Assembly (NCBI RefSeq): GCF_001427385.1
Contig: NZ_LMGJ01000008.1
Span: forward strand, 1 to 59,752
Source: Mesorhizobium sp. Root157
GTDB taxonomy: Bacteria; Pseudomonadota; Alphaproteobacteria; Rhizobiales; Rhizobiaceae
Direction: 5' to 3'
DNA: 59,752 nt
Each line of letters starts with the position of its first letter. Positions within the stretch are counted from its first letter, which is position 1. The position numbers were made by a program, and so were the translations under genes. Below are positions 34,421 to 42,860 of this stretch, in pieces. Under the pieces are notes generated by a model that did not search any database, had not been told where the DNA came from, and was given only the letters and a program-made list of their open reading frames with translations.

Positions 34421-35398
34421 TCAGGAAAAAAGCAGCGACGACAACTTTCGACGCGCCGACAGGGTTGCTTCGTCGGCCATGCCCCAGGCTTCGAAGAATT
34501 GCAGCAACTGGGCGCGTGCGCCGTCGTCGTTCCAGGTTCGGTCGGTCTTGATGATGGCAAGCAGGCCATCGGCAGCCTTGTCCCGTTCGCCCATGGCATT
34601 GTGGATCATTGCCAACTCGAACCGGGCCTGGTGGTCCTTCGGGTTCTGCTCCAGCCGCTTTTCCAGTTCCGCCGGATTGCCGAGATTGGCCGCCTGGGCG
34701 GCCAACGAGATTTTGGTGCGCACGGCAGCAAGCTCGGGGGCGTCGCGCTTGTCTTCCGGCACGCGTTCCAGCACGGCATCGGCACCCGCGCTGTCGCCGG
34801 CTTCGAGAAGCAGATCGGCCAGACCGGCGATCGCCTCCACCGCATCGGGCGCTTCCTGGAGAACGGCGTCGTATATGTCGGCTGCGGTTTGCATGTCGCC
34901 GGCACCGCGCGCCTCCGCAGCGGCCGCGAGCGCTTCCGCGATTGCTGCCTTGCCGTCGCCCTTGCCGCCGACCTTCTCGATGAACTCGCTGATCTGGCTT
35001 TCGGGAATTGCGCCCATGAAGCCGTCGACTGGCTGGCCATCCTTGAAAGCGATGATCGCGGGGATCGACTGGATGCCCAACTGACCGGCGATGGACGGAT
35101 GCTCGTCAATGTTCATCTTGACCAGCTTGACCTTGCCGCCGGCCGCCTTGACCGCCTTTTCCAACAGCGGGGTGAGTTGCTTGCAAGGGCCGCACCAGGG
35201 CGCCCAGAAATCCACCATTACCGGCTGTTTGCGCGATTCCTGGATGACGTCGGCGGAAAAACTCGCCGTCGTCGCGTCCTTGATCAGGTCGGCCGCCGGT
35301 TCTGCAAGCCGCGTGCCGGCCGCATCCCCGGCATTGGCTCCATAGCTCACCGTGGTCGCGTACTGGCCAGAGGCGCCAAACGGATTGCTGTCACTCAT
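34421..35398 (-). CDS. Thioredoxin-TPR protein, CnoX-like chaperedoxin
   Basis: The 325-residue protein has an N-terminal linker (residues 1-45), a thioredoxin domain (about 45-155) with active-site C69-G-P-C72 (WAPWCGPCKQL), and a TPR-rich helical C-terminus (about 165-325). The architecture matches CnoX/YbbN, which binds unfolded proteins under oxidative stress and hands them to GroEL or DnaK. The E. coli protein has lost the redox CxxC, while alphaproteobacterial forms keep it and can be redox-active. Start 35398 (MSDSNPFG) is chosen over an in-frame start 21 bp upstream. Confidence 0.9.
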   Translation of the reverse strand: MSDSNPFGASGQYATTVSYGANAGDAAGTRLAEPAADLIKDATTASFSADVIQESRKQPVMVDFWAPWCGPCKQLTPLLEKAVKAAGGKVKLVKMNIDEHPSIAGQLGIQSIPAIIAFKDGQPVDGFMGAIPESQISEFIEKVGGKGDGKAAIAEALAAAAEARGAGDMQTAADIYDAVLQEAPDAVEAIAGLADLLLEAGDSAGADAVLERVPEDKRDAPELAAVRTKISLAAQAANLGNPAELEKRLEQNPKDHQARFELAMIHNAMGERDKAADGLLAIIKTDRTWNDDGARAQLLQFFEAWGMADEATLSARRKLSSLLFS

Positions 35399-35477
35399 CT
35401 TTTCACCCCTATCCGTCAAACCGCGCAGGCGAATCGCGTCACTGCACCGGAAGCTTTTTCGTTCCCCAATGTGGCGA

Positions 35478-35975
35478 TCAAGCCGAGACTTTCAAGATAA
35501 CAGGATCGTGCCCTGTTGCCTTGATGAATTTGACCAGATCGCTTGCCGCGATCGATGTCGTCGCTTCATTGGTCAAAGGGTGCGCATTGATGATGGCATT
35601 GTCCATCAGCGCTTCGTCCAGCACCATCTTGACCCTGCACCCGGTATCGTTGAGGAGACCGAACACCGTCACCGCGCCCGGAACCACGCCGAGAAGCTCC
35701 ATCAGCATGTCCGGCTTGCCGAACGAAACGCGGCCGGCTGCGCCGATCACGTGATGGATCTGCTTGAGATCGACTTCCGCCTCCTCATCGACGGTGACAA
35801 GGAAGAAATTGTCCTTCTTGTCCTTCAAGAACAAGTTCTTGGTGTGGCCGCCCGCAATCTCGCCGCGCAGGGTTTGTGAATCGGCCACCGTGAACAGCGC
35901 TGCATGGCGTTTGGTCGAAACGGTGATGCCGAGTTGCACAAGAAAGGCGAAAAGGTCGGATTCGATCTTCGGCAT
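35478..35975 (-). CDS. YbaK/ProX-type aminoacyl-tRNA deacylase
   Basis: The 165-residue single-domain editing protein shows TVADSQTLRGEIAGGHTKNLFLKDKKDNFFLVTVD with the conserved catalytic Lys region, GRVSFGKPDMLMELLGVVPGAVTVFGLLND and a C-terminal FIKATGHDP. It is closest to the ProX/PrdX group that hydrolyses Ala-tRNA(Pro), protecting against proline mistranslation. It is free-standing and cytoplasmic. It is transcribed alone, with the cnoX gene 79 bp downstream on the same strand. Confidence 0.9.
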   Translation of the reverse strand: MPKIESDLFAFLVQLGITVSTKRHAALFTVADSQTLRGEIAGGHTKNLFLKDKKDNFFLVTVDEEAEVDLKQIHHVIGAAGRVSFGKPDMLMELLGVVPGAVTVFGLLNDTGCRVKMVLDEALMDNAIINAHPLTNEATTSIAASDLVKFIKATGHDPVILKVSA

Positions 35976-36129
35976 GGAGCGCTTTCCGTAAGGGACGCGG
36001 AATGCCGTTTATGGCCAATGAGCGCCACAAGACAAGGCGCAATGTGAGCGTGCCCGGCCAAGTGGCTGTAAATCCTGAGCAGCGGCCCGCGTTTCGTGCA
36101 TTCCGGCCAAAAACGCGGCGATTTCCCTG

Positions 36130-36158
36130 TTGCAATCGCCGTGCTCTTCGGCCATATA
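36130..36158 (+). promoter_or_regulatory. Candidate promoter for tRNA-Gly
   Basis: TTGCAA (36130-36135), a 17-bp spacer and CATATA (36153-36158) end about 29 bp before the tRNA 5' end. Spacing is ideal for a sigma-70-type promoter; -35 identity is partial. Confidence 0.5.
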
Positions 36159-36187
36159 AGCGCGGCTTGCGGCTCAAGGCCGTGCGA

Positions 36188-36262
36188 GCGGGTGTAGCTC
36201 AGGGGTAGAGCACAACCTTGCCAAGGTTGGGGTCGAGCGTTCGAATCGCTTCACCCGCTCCA
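36188..36262 (+). tRNA. tRNA-Gly (anticodon GCC)
   Basis: A complete cloverleaf: acceptor GCGGGTG with CACCCGC, D arm GCTC...GAGC, anticodon stem CAACC/GGTTG with loop TTGCCAA giving GCC, T loop TTCGAAT, and an encoded CCA (36260-36262). It decodes GGC/GGU. Confidence 0.97.
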
Positions 36263-36290
36263 GTTTCCTTCGGGGGATTAAGTGTCGAAA

Positions 36291-36315
36291 AGCCGCGGTT
36301 TTCCGCGGCTTTTTC
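36291..36315 (+). terminator. Rho-independent terminator after tRNA-Gly
   Basis: AGCCGCGG-TTTT-CCGCGGCT is an 8-bp perfect stem followed by a T run, 29 bp after the tRNA end. Confidence 0.9.
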
Positions 36316-36362
36316 GTATCTATCACGATTGAAAAGATGGCCCGAAATCGAGCGGTTCGACG

Positions 36363-36469
36363 CTAGAGCATGTCGCCCGAAAGTGGAAACCGGTTTCGGG
36401 ATCACGACATGCGTAGAACCAGAGATTGAGGCGCGTCGCATGAATCCGTTTGAGCGCGACGCGCTGTAG
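36363..36469. repeat. Rhizobial dispersed repeat with two hairpins
   Basis: CTAGAGCATGTCGCCCGAAA starts a hairpin (GCATGTCG paired with CGACATGC around AAACCGG). A second follows (GCGCGTCG...CGACGCGC), closing with CTGTAG. I recognise this as a very common intergenic repeat of Mesorhizobium and relatives. A degraded copy may lie near 42476-42515 (GGTCGCCCGAAA...GGGACAACGACAAGC). Confidence 0.8.
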
Positions 36470-37316
36470 GTCGCATGCGGGTTGCAAGCCTGCGGATTCG
36501 AAGCAGCGTTAAACTACGGCGTCGATCGAGCGCGCGGCAGAGCGGCTTCGCAATGCCGCAGAGAAGTGTCGGCAATTTCGCCCAACGGCGTCCATCCTCG
36601 GAAAGTTCGTGAGTGGATTGCCAGGAGGCGCCGATCCATCGTTCCTGAAAACGATGATGCGAGTCCATCGGCATCGGCCACTGTACCAATCCGGCACGCA
36701 AAGCTTAACGAAGCAGCGCCTTCAACCCGACGCTCCATCGGCTGGCCTGTGGATTGTCGGTGGATAACCTGTGCACGACACAAGATGTTGCGGTGAACGA
36801 AACGAGAAAATCCGCGCATCGCTGATTCGTCGCCGATTCGTTCCGGCTTTGGCCTGAACGTTAACAGAAGCCGGCTCGGCCACCCCGCAACTGGTTAAAA
36901 TGCGTTAAGAAAAACGAGTTGTTTCATGACCTTGCAACCTTGACAGGCATAGCTTGCCAACCGTTGCCGATCACCTGCCGGCAAAGGTTAACCGCCGCAG
37001 TGGCCTAGGGCAAAGCCGAGTTTTTCCTGATTCAGCATCTGGTGCGTTAGCAGCATGAAAAATCTATATATAGCCGTGAACAAATCATGAATTCAGATAA
37101 GTCAGTGATTCGTCGCTGATTCGTTCCAGACTCGTTCCAGAGGTTAATATCCGCGGCAGGAAGCGGCATTGAAGCGCCGCTTCGCGTGCCCTGTGGAACA
37201 TTGCGGCTTTCGCCTCGGCGCGTAAATGCCTATGTGTCGTCGGGATCGGAGACGATCCTTGTTCGCCCCCGTGTGCGGGCATCCGGCAGCGTGGCCAGAG
37301 AGACCTTTCCCAGCCG
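36470..37316. other. Gene-free 847-bp stretch with direct repeats and DnaA-box-like motifs
   Basis: No convincing coding frame is present. It holds two near-identical direct repeats TGATTCGTCGCyGATTCGTTCC (36823-36845 and 37106-37128), themselves made of two GATTCGT units. Two DnaA-box-like motifs 11 bp apart (TGTGGATTG 36748-36756, GGTGGATAA 36759-36767), several TTAA-containing motifs and an AT-rich TCTATATATAG patch also occur. It includes the upstream region of the Suv3-like helicase. Function is unknown. Confidence 0.5.
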
Positions 37317-40300
37317 ATGAACATCCGACCGAAAAATCATGGGCCGCTGATCCTTTCGGGGCGCGATGTGACTGCGGTTTTAGGCCCCACCAACACCGGC
37401 AAGACGCATCTCGCCATCGAGCGGATGGTGGCGCATGAAAGTGGTGTCATTGGCCTGCCGCTGCGCCTTTTGGCGCGCGAGGTCTATGGCCGCCTGTGCG
37501 AAAAGGTCGGTGCGGCAAAGGTCGCATTGGTTACCGGCGAGGAAAAAATCCAGCCGGCAGGGGCGCGCTACGTCGTATGCACCGTCGAAGCGATGCCGCG
37601 CGAAACCGATGCGGCCTTCGTCGCCATCGATGAGGTGCAGCTCGCCGGAGATCTCGAACGCGGTCACATCTTCACCGACCGCATCCTTCACCTGCGCGGG
37701 CGACAGGAGACGCTGCTTTTGGGCGCCGCGACGATGCATGGCATCCTGCAAAAGCTGCTCAAGGGCATTTCGGTGGTGACAAGGCCGAGGCTGTCGCACC
37801 TGGCTTATGCGGGATCGAAGAAACTCACCCGCCTGCCGCGACGCTCGGCCATCGTCGCTTTCTCGGCGGACGAGGTCTACGCCATCGCCGAACTGATCCG
37901 CCGCCAGCAGGGGGGTGCCGCTGTCGTGCTGGGCGCGCTTTCCCCGCGCACGCGAAACGCTCAAGTCGCGCTCTATCAGTCCGGCGACGTCGACTATCTG
38001 GTTGCAACCGATGCCATCGGCATGGGCCTCAACCTCGATGTCGACCACGTGGCGTTTGCCCAGAACCGCAAGTTCGACGGTTATCAATTTCGCCAGCTCA
38101 CCGCGGCCGAACTCGGCCAGATCGCCGGGCGCGCAGGTCGTCATCTGCGCGACGGCACCTTTGGCGTCACTGGACAGATCGACCAGTTCGACGACGATCT
38201 GGTCCAGAAGATCGAAAGCCACGATTTCGAGCCGGTGAAGGTGCTGCAGTGGCGCACCGCAAATTTCGACTATGCCAGCCTCGAGGCACTGAAGCGCTCG
38301 ACCGAAACCAACGCGCCGGTGGAAGGGCTGACGCGCGCGCTGCCGGCAGTCGATGCGCAGGCGCTCGAACATCTTTCCCGCGACGAGGAAATTCGTAGCC
38401 TTGCCACCGGTCGCGAGCGTGTCGCCATGTTGTGGGAAGCCTGCGCACTGCCCGACTACCGCCGCATCGCGCCGGCCCAACATGCCGACCTGATCGCGTC
38501 CATCTATATGGATCTGGCCAAGCGCGGCCACGTCGATGAAAATTACATGGCCGAACAGGTCCGCCGCGCCGACACCACGGACGGCGACATCGACACGCTG
38601 TCGCACCGCATCGCACAGATCCGCACGTGGACCTTCGTCTCCAACCGCCCGGGCTGGCTTGCCGATCAGGCACACTGGCAGGAAAAGACGCGCGAAATCG
38701 AAGACAGATTGTCGGATGCGCTGCATGAGCGGTTGACGAAACGCTTCGTAGACCGCAGGACTTCCGTCCTCATGCGCCGCCTTAGAGAAAACACCATGTC
38801 TGAAGCCGAAATCAGCCCAACCGGAACGGTCCTCGTCGAGGGGCACCATATGGGCGAACTGCAAGGGTTCCGCTTCACCGCCGACCAGAGCGCCGGCGGC
38901 GAGGATGCCAAAGCGGTGCGCCAAGCCGCGCAAAAAGCGTTGGCCGCCGAATTCGAGGCCCGGGCCGAACGCTTTGCCGCATCCGCCAACGCCGATATCG
39001 CACTGGGGTCGGACGGCACGTTGCGCTGGATCGGCGCTCCTGTCGGCACGCTGGTCGCCGGTGAAGATGCACTGAAACCCCGTCTCGTGCTTCTTGCCGA
39101 CGAGCAGTTGACAGGCCCTGCGCGCGACAAGGTCGCTGCGCGCGCCGAGCGCTTCGTAAACTTCCAGATCGAGACTCTGCTGAAGCCGCTGATCGACCTC
39201 AAGGCTGCCGAGCAGCTATCGGGCATAGCGCGCGGCATCGCCTTTCAGCTTGTCGAGCATTTCGGCCTGATCAACCGCCGCGACATCGCCGAGGACATGC
39301 GCTCGCTCGATCAGGAGGGGCGCGCTGCGCTGCGGCGGCTCGGCGTGCGCTTCGGCGCCTATCATGTCTTCGTACCGGCCCTCATCAAACCGGCACCGGC
39401 AGGGCTGGTGACGTTGTTGTGGGCACTGAAAAACGATGGCAAGGAAAAGCCGGGCTTCGGCGACGTGGTCAATGCGCTCGCCACCGGCCGTACATCGGTA
39501 GTGATCGATCCCGCCTTCGACAAGACGTTCTACCGGCTTGCCGGCTACCGCAATCTTGGCCGCCGGGCCGTGCGCATCGACATTCTGGAACGCCTCGCCG
39601 ACCTGATCCGTCCGGCCACAAACTGGAAGCCCGGCCTCGGTACGCGCCCTGATGGCGCCTATGACGGCAGCGCCTTCATGGTGACGCCTCCGATGATGTC
39701 GATCCTCGGCGCGACCGCCGACGATATGGAAGAAATCCTCAAGGGGCTTGGCTATCGGGCCGAACCCAGGCCCGCTGCCGAAGTCAAGGCGAGGCTGGAG
39801 GCTGAGGACGAAGCCGCGCGCCAGGCCGCCGAAGCCAAGGCCACCGAAGCCAGGGCCGCCGAGGAGGCGGCTGCGGAGGCACAGGCAATTGCCGAAGCCC
39901 AGGCAACCGAAACGATAGCGCCTGATGACGACGCTTCGGGAGCGCAAACGTCCGGCGACGAAGCTGAGATAGCGGTGGCGGAGATCGACGCTGTATCCGC
40001 GGATGATGCCGTTGACGAAGTACCGCCGACCCCGGATGCGGCAGTTGCACCCGAAATCGTCGCAGAGATCGCAGAAGCGGTAGTCGTGCAGTCCGATGCA
40101 GAGCCCGTCGCGGCGACCGAAGCGGCGGTTGAAGCCGCTGCCGCAACGCCGGTGCCGGACGAAGCTCCAGCGGATGGGGCAGAAGTCTCGCCGGAAGCGG
40201 AAGAACCCAAGCCCGTCCTTCTATGGCGGCAGGCGAGGTTCGAGCGGCATCGTGGCGGCCAGCGGCAAGAGCAGCGCCAGCGCGGCGGCCAAGCGCGCCA

Positions 40301-40607
40301 TAAACGAGCAACTGGTACGGAAGCCGAGCCGCAAAAGGAAGGCGGCGGCAAAACCGCCAACGGGCAACGCCGACGCTTCGATCACGACCGAGCCAAGAGC
40401 GGCAAGCCGCAAGGCGAGGGGCGTCCCGACCGCCGCGAAGGCAAGGCCCAAGGCGAGCGCCCGGACCGGCGAACCGACTGGAAAGCCGGCAAGGGCGGCG
40501 GTAAACCGCAGTTCCAGGCCAAGCCGCGCGAGGAGCGGCCGGCGCGCTTCGATCCGGATTCGCCGTTCGCCAAGCTCGCCGCGCTGCGCGACCAGTTGAA
40601 AAAATAG
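37317..40607 (+). CDS. Suv3-like superfamily 2 RNA helicase with long low-complexity tail
   Basis: The 1096-residue protein has an N-terminal helicase core: Walker A GPTNTGKT at residues 23-30, motif II DEVQ at 105-108, GAATMHG, and a second RecA-like domain with ATDAIGMGLNLDVDHVAF and QIAGRAGRHLRDG. This is the Suv3 (mitochondrial degradosome helicase) type found in Alphaproteobacteria. After about residue 820 it becomes Ala/Glu-rich and acidic, then switches near 965 to a basic Arg/Gly/Gln/Lys-rich tail resembling RNA-binding tails. It precedes an S4-domain RNA-binding gene by 39 bp. A role in RNA turnover is inferred from family and context. Confidence 0.9.
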   Translation: MNIRPKNHGPLILSGRDVTAVLGPTNTGKTHLAIERMVAHESGVIGLPLRLLAREVYGRLCEKVGAAKVALVTGEEKIQPAGARYVVCTVEAMPRETDAAFVAIDEVQLAGDLERGHIFTDRILHLRGRQETLLLGAATMHGILQKLLKGISVVTRPRLSHLAYAGSKKLTRLPRRSAIVAFSADEVYAIAELIRRQQGGAAVVLGALSPRTRNAQVALYQSGDVDYLVATDAIGMGLNLDVDHVAFAQNRKFDGYQFRQLTAAELGQIAGRAGRHLRDGTFGVTGQIDQFDDDLVQKIESHDFEPVKVLQWRTANFDYASLEALKRSTETNAPVEGLTRALPAVDAQALEHLSRDEEIRSLATGRERVAMLWEACALPDYRRIAPAQHADLIASIYMDLAKRGHVDENYMAEQVRRADTTDGDIDTLSHRIAQIRTWTFVSNRPGWLADQAHWQEKTREIEDRLSDALHERLTKRFVDRRTSVLMRRLRENTMSEAEISPTGTVLVEGHHMGELQGFRFTADQSAGGEDAKAVRQAAQKALAAEFEARAERFAASANADIALGSDGTLRWIGAPVGTLVAGEDALKPRLVLLADEQLTGPARDKVAARAERFVNFQIETLLKPLIDLKAAEQLSGIARGIAFQLVEHFGLINRRDIAEDMRSLDQEGRAALRRLGVRFGAYHVFVPALIKPAPAGLVTLLWALKNDGKEKPGFGDVVNALATGRTSVVIDPAFDKTFYRLAGYRNLGRRAVRIDILERLADLIRPATNWKPGLGTRPDGAYDGSAFMVTPPMMSILGATADDMEEILKGLGYRAEPRPAAEVKARLEAEDEAARQAAEAKATEARAAEEAAAEAQAIAEAQATETIAPDDDASGAQTSGDEAEIAVAEIDAVSADDAVDEVPPTPDAAVAPEIVAEIAEAVVVQSDAEPVAATEAAVEAAAATPVPDEAPADGAEVSPEAEEPKPVLLWRQARFERHRGGQRQEQRQRGGQARHKRATGTEAEPQKEGGGKTANGQRRRFDHDRAKSGKPQGEGRPDRREGKAQGERPDRRTDWKAGKGGGKPQFQAKPREERPARFDPDSPFAKLAALRDQLKK

Positions 40608-40646
40608 CGGGGCCGGATGCCAGACGCCTTCGGTTCCAACTGATCC

Positions 40647-41030
40647 ATGGTTGCCGACGGTCGCCAGCGTATCGACAAATGGCTGTTTTTCGCTCGCGCC
40701 GTAAAATCACGCTCGCTGGCGGCAAAGCTGGCTCTGGGCGGGCGCGTACGCATCAATCGCGACAAAGCAGCGCAGGCTTCCGATACGGTGAAGCCTGGCG
40801 ATGTCCTGACCATCACGCTCGACCGCAGAATCCTGGTTTGGAAGGTGCTTGATACGGGCTCGCGGCGCGGGCCATCGGACGAAGCCCGCAAGCTCTACGA
40901 GGACTTGTCACCGGCACCGGCACCATTGAGCGGCGCGCCCGACGCGCTGGCCTCGTTGCGTGACATCGGCAGCGGGCGTCCGACCAAGAAAGAGCGCCGC
41001 CAGACCGACAGGTTGCATGGCAAGGATTGA
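40647..41030 (+). CDS. S4-domain RNA-binding protein (Hsp15-like)
   Basis: The 127-residue protein has an S4 domain at the N-terminus (QRIDKWLFFARAVKSRSLAAKLALGGRVRINRDKA). A basic C-terminal tail follows (PTKKERRQTDRL), as in heat-shock protein Hsp15, which rescues stalled 50S-nascent chain complexes in E. coli. It lies just behind the Suv3-like helicase and is probably co-transcribed. An ATG at 40647 with the conserved MVADGRQRIDKWL start is used. Confidence 0.9.
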   Translation: MVADGRQRIDKWLFFARAVKSRSLAAKLALGGRVRINRDKAAQASDTVKPGDVLTITLDRRILVWKVLDTGSRRGPSDEARKLYEDLSPAPAPLSGAPDALASLRDIGSGRPTKKERRQTDRLHGKD

Positions 41031-41183
41031 ATATGCGGAGATCGCCGCATCTGCGCCTGTTTCGTTTCGTTCTGGCCCAGAATCCACGTCGGACGCGGCC
41101 TTGCAAGCGGCCGGCAAAGGCGTTACCTCACCATCGGAAGACCTGCCTGATGACGGGAAAAGCGGGCGATCCCGGAGCTGCCT

Positions 41184-41522
41184 ATGACCTACGTCGTGAC
41201 CGACAACTGCATTAAATGCAAGTACATGGACTGCGTCGAGGTCTGTCCTGTCGACTGTTTCTACGAAGGCGAGAACATGCTCGTCATCCATCCGGACGAG
41301 TGCATCGACTGCGGCGTGTGCGAACCTGAATGCCCTGCAGATGCAATTAAGCCTGACACCGAGCCCGGCCTCGACAACTGGCTGCAGCTCAACGCCGAAT
41401 ATGCCGACAAATGGCCCAATATTTCGGCCAAGAAGGAAGCGCCCGCCGACGCCAAGGAATTTGACGGCGAGCCCGGCAAGTTCGAGAAGTATTTTTCATC
41501 CGAGCCCGGCGAAGGCAACTGA
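41184..41522 (+). CDS. fdxA: Seven-iron ferredoxin FdxA
   Basis: The 112-residue ferredoxin has the N-terminal cysteines arranged as in 3Fe-4S/4Fe-4S proteins ([21 protein letters not shown]) and a second cluster motif [12 protein letters not shown]. The C-terminal half extends with [21 protein letters not shown], typical of FdxA. It is a low-potential electron carrier in the cytoplasm whose redox partners are not evident here. It is essential or near-essential in several Alphaproteobacteria, by general knowledge. Confidence 0.96.
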   Translation: MTYVVTDNCIKCKYMDCVEVCPVDCFYEGENMLVIHPDECIDCGVCEPECPADAIKPDTEPGLDNWLQLNAEYADKWPNISAKKEAPADAKEFDGEPGKFEKYFSSEPGEGN

Positions 41523-41616
41523 GCTTCGGACGTAGTATGTCGTCACACGATATCGCCATGAGACGGCTCGCGCAGTCGCGGCGCTGCCTGTTGCCGTTAG
41601 CGCATGCAGCAAATTC

Positions 41617-41645
41617 TTGATTCTTCCGACTTTTTGTGTTACATA
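41617..41645 (+). promoter_or_regulatory. Candidate promoter for carD, with overlapping inverted repeat
   Basis: TTGATT (41617-41622), 17 bp, TACATA (41640-41645). A perfect inverted repeat TGTTAC-ATATCCA-GTAACA (41637-41655) overlaps the -10 region, suggesting an operator. The implied leader is over 200 nt. The rest of the 355-bp gap (41523-41877) shows no gene. Confidence 0.5.
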
Positions 41646-41877
41646 TCCAGTAACATGCCGGTGACACAACGTCGATTTATGGCGCAGACGCCCCAAATCA
41701 CTGAAAGGTGAATCGTACAATCCGGACCAGAGCAATCTGGACGATGGGGTCGCTTTGGTGCGGTCCACGGGTCCTGGCTTTTCCGGTAGGTTCATCTGTT
41801 GCGCGGCAATGCCGGTTCATCCGGCCAAACGTGTTCGGCCGGCTTGTTGCCGGCCCTAACAAGGAGTCTAGGGCGTA

Positions 41878-42459
41878 ATGGCAACCAGCATCCCGCAGAA
41901 GAAGACTGCCCCCGCGCGTCACGGTTTCAAGACCGGTGAGTTCATCGTTTATCCGGCGCATGGCGTTGGCCAGATCGTTTCCATCGACGAGCAGGAGGTT
42001 GCTGGGCACAAGCTTGAGCTTTTCGTGATCGATTTCCAGAAGGACAAGATGCGCTTGAAAGTGCCGGTCGCGAAAGCGACCTCCATCGGCATGCGCAAAC
42101 TGTCGGAAGAAGATTATGTCGAGCGCGCGCTCAAGGTCGTGCAGGGTCGTGCCCGCGTCAAGCGCACCATGTGGTCGCGCCGTGCGCAGGAATATGACGC
42201 CAAGATCAATTCGGGTGACCTGATCTCGATCGCGGAAGTGGTGCGCGATCTTTACCGCGCCGATAACCAGCCGGAACAGTCATACTCCGAGCGCCAGCTG
42301 TACGAAGCGGCGCTCGACCGGATGGCACGCGAGATTGCGGCCGTGAACCGCATGTCGGAAACCGAAGCGGTGCGCCTCATCGAAGTGAACCTCAATAAGG
42401 GTCCGAAGCGCGGCGCGAAGGCCGACAACGAGGAAACCGAGCAGGAAGAAGCCGCCTGA
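41878..42459 (+). CDS. CarD/CdnL family RNA-polymerase-interacting regulator
   Basis: The 193-residue protein has an N-terminal CarD/TRCF RNA-polymerase interaction domain (FKTGEFIVYPAHGVGQIVSIDEQEVAGHKLE...KVPVAKA) and a C-terminal helical DNA-contacting domain (RAQEYDAKINSGDLISIAEVVRDLYR). CdnL-type proteins stabilise open complexes at rRNA and growth-related promoters. A strong terminator follows. A Lys/Glu-rich tail ends the protein. Confidence 0.95.
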   Translation: MATSIPQKKTAPARHGFKTGEFIVYPAHGVGQIVSIDEQEVAGHKLELFVIDFQKDKMRLKVPVAKATSIGMRKLSEEDYVERALKVVQGRARVKRTMWSRRAQEYDAKINSGDLISIAEVVRDLYRADNQPEQSYSERQLYEAALDRMAREIAAVNRMSETEAVRLIEVNLNKGPKRGAKADNEETEQEEAA

Positions 42460-42580
42460 GGTAAATCGCCTGATGCAGGTCGCCCGAAATTCGGGACAAC
42501 GACAAGCATAGAAGCAGGCACTTGGAGCGCAGCCAGCGAATCTGAAGGATCGCGACTAGGATCGTAGTGACGAATTCAGG

Positions 42581-42607
42581 AACCCGGCCCCTGTGGCCGG
42601 GTTTTTC
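42581..42607 (+). terminator. Rho-independent terminator after carD
   Basis: AACCCGGCC-CCTGT-GGCCGGGTT is a 9-bp stem followed by TTTT. It lies in the 401-bp gap before alr, of which 42476-42515 looks like a decayed dispersed repeat and the rest shows nothing recognisable. Confidence 0.9.
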
Positions 42608-42860
42608 GTTTGACGGTTCCGGGCAGCTCGCCCATCGCCGCATGAAGTTGCACGACACAAGGTTCTCTTGCCTGCGAGCTCGTCAGCCGAACCAGCAGAC
42701 AACCGGGTTTCCGTGCGAAATCCAACCTGTGTGATCCGCATATGTGCACCATCTTCGAGGAAACGGGGGCATTTTGGAGGGATCGTGCGTCCGATAGATG
42801 TTACAAGCATGGGCGTACCATTTGAACGGCTAAACGCGAAAGAACTTGAGGGTCCGCGGC

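Noticed and set aside
36748..36767. DnaA-box-like pair as evidence for the chromosomal replication origin
   Set aside because: Only two imperfect boxes are present, no origin-associated genes lie nearby, and the motif pair could arise by chance. It is kept as a low-level observation only.
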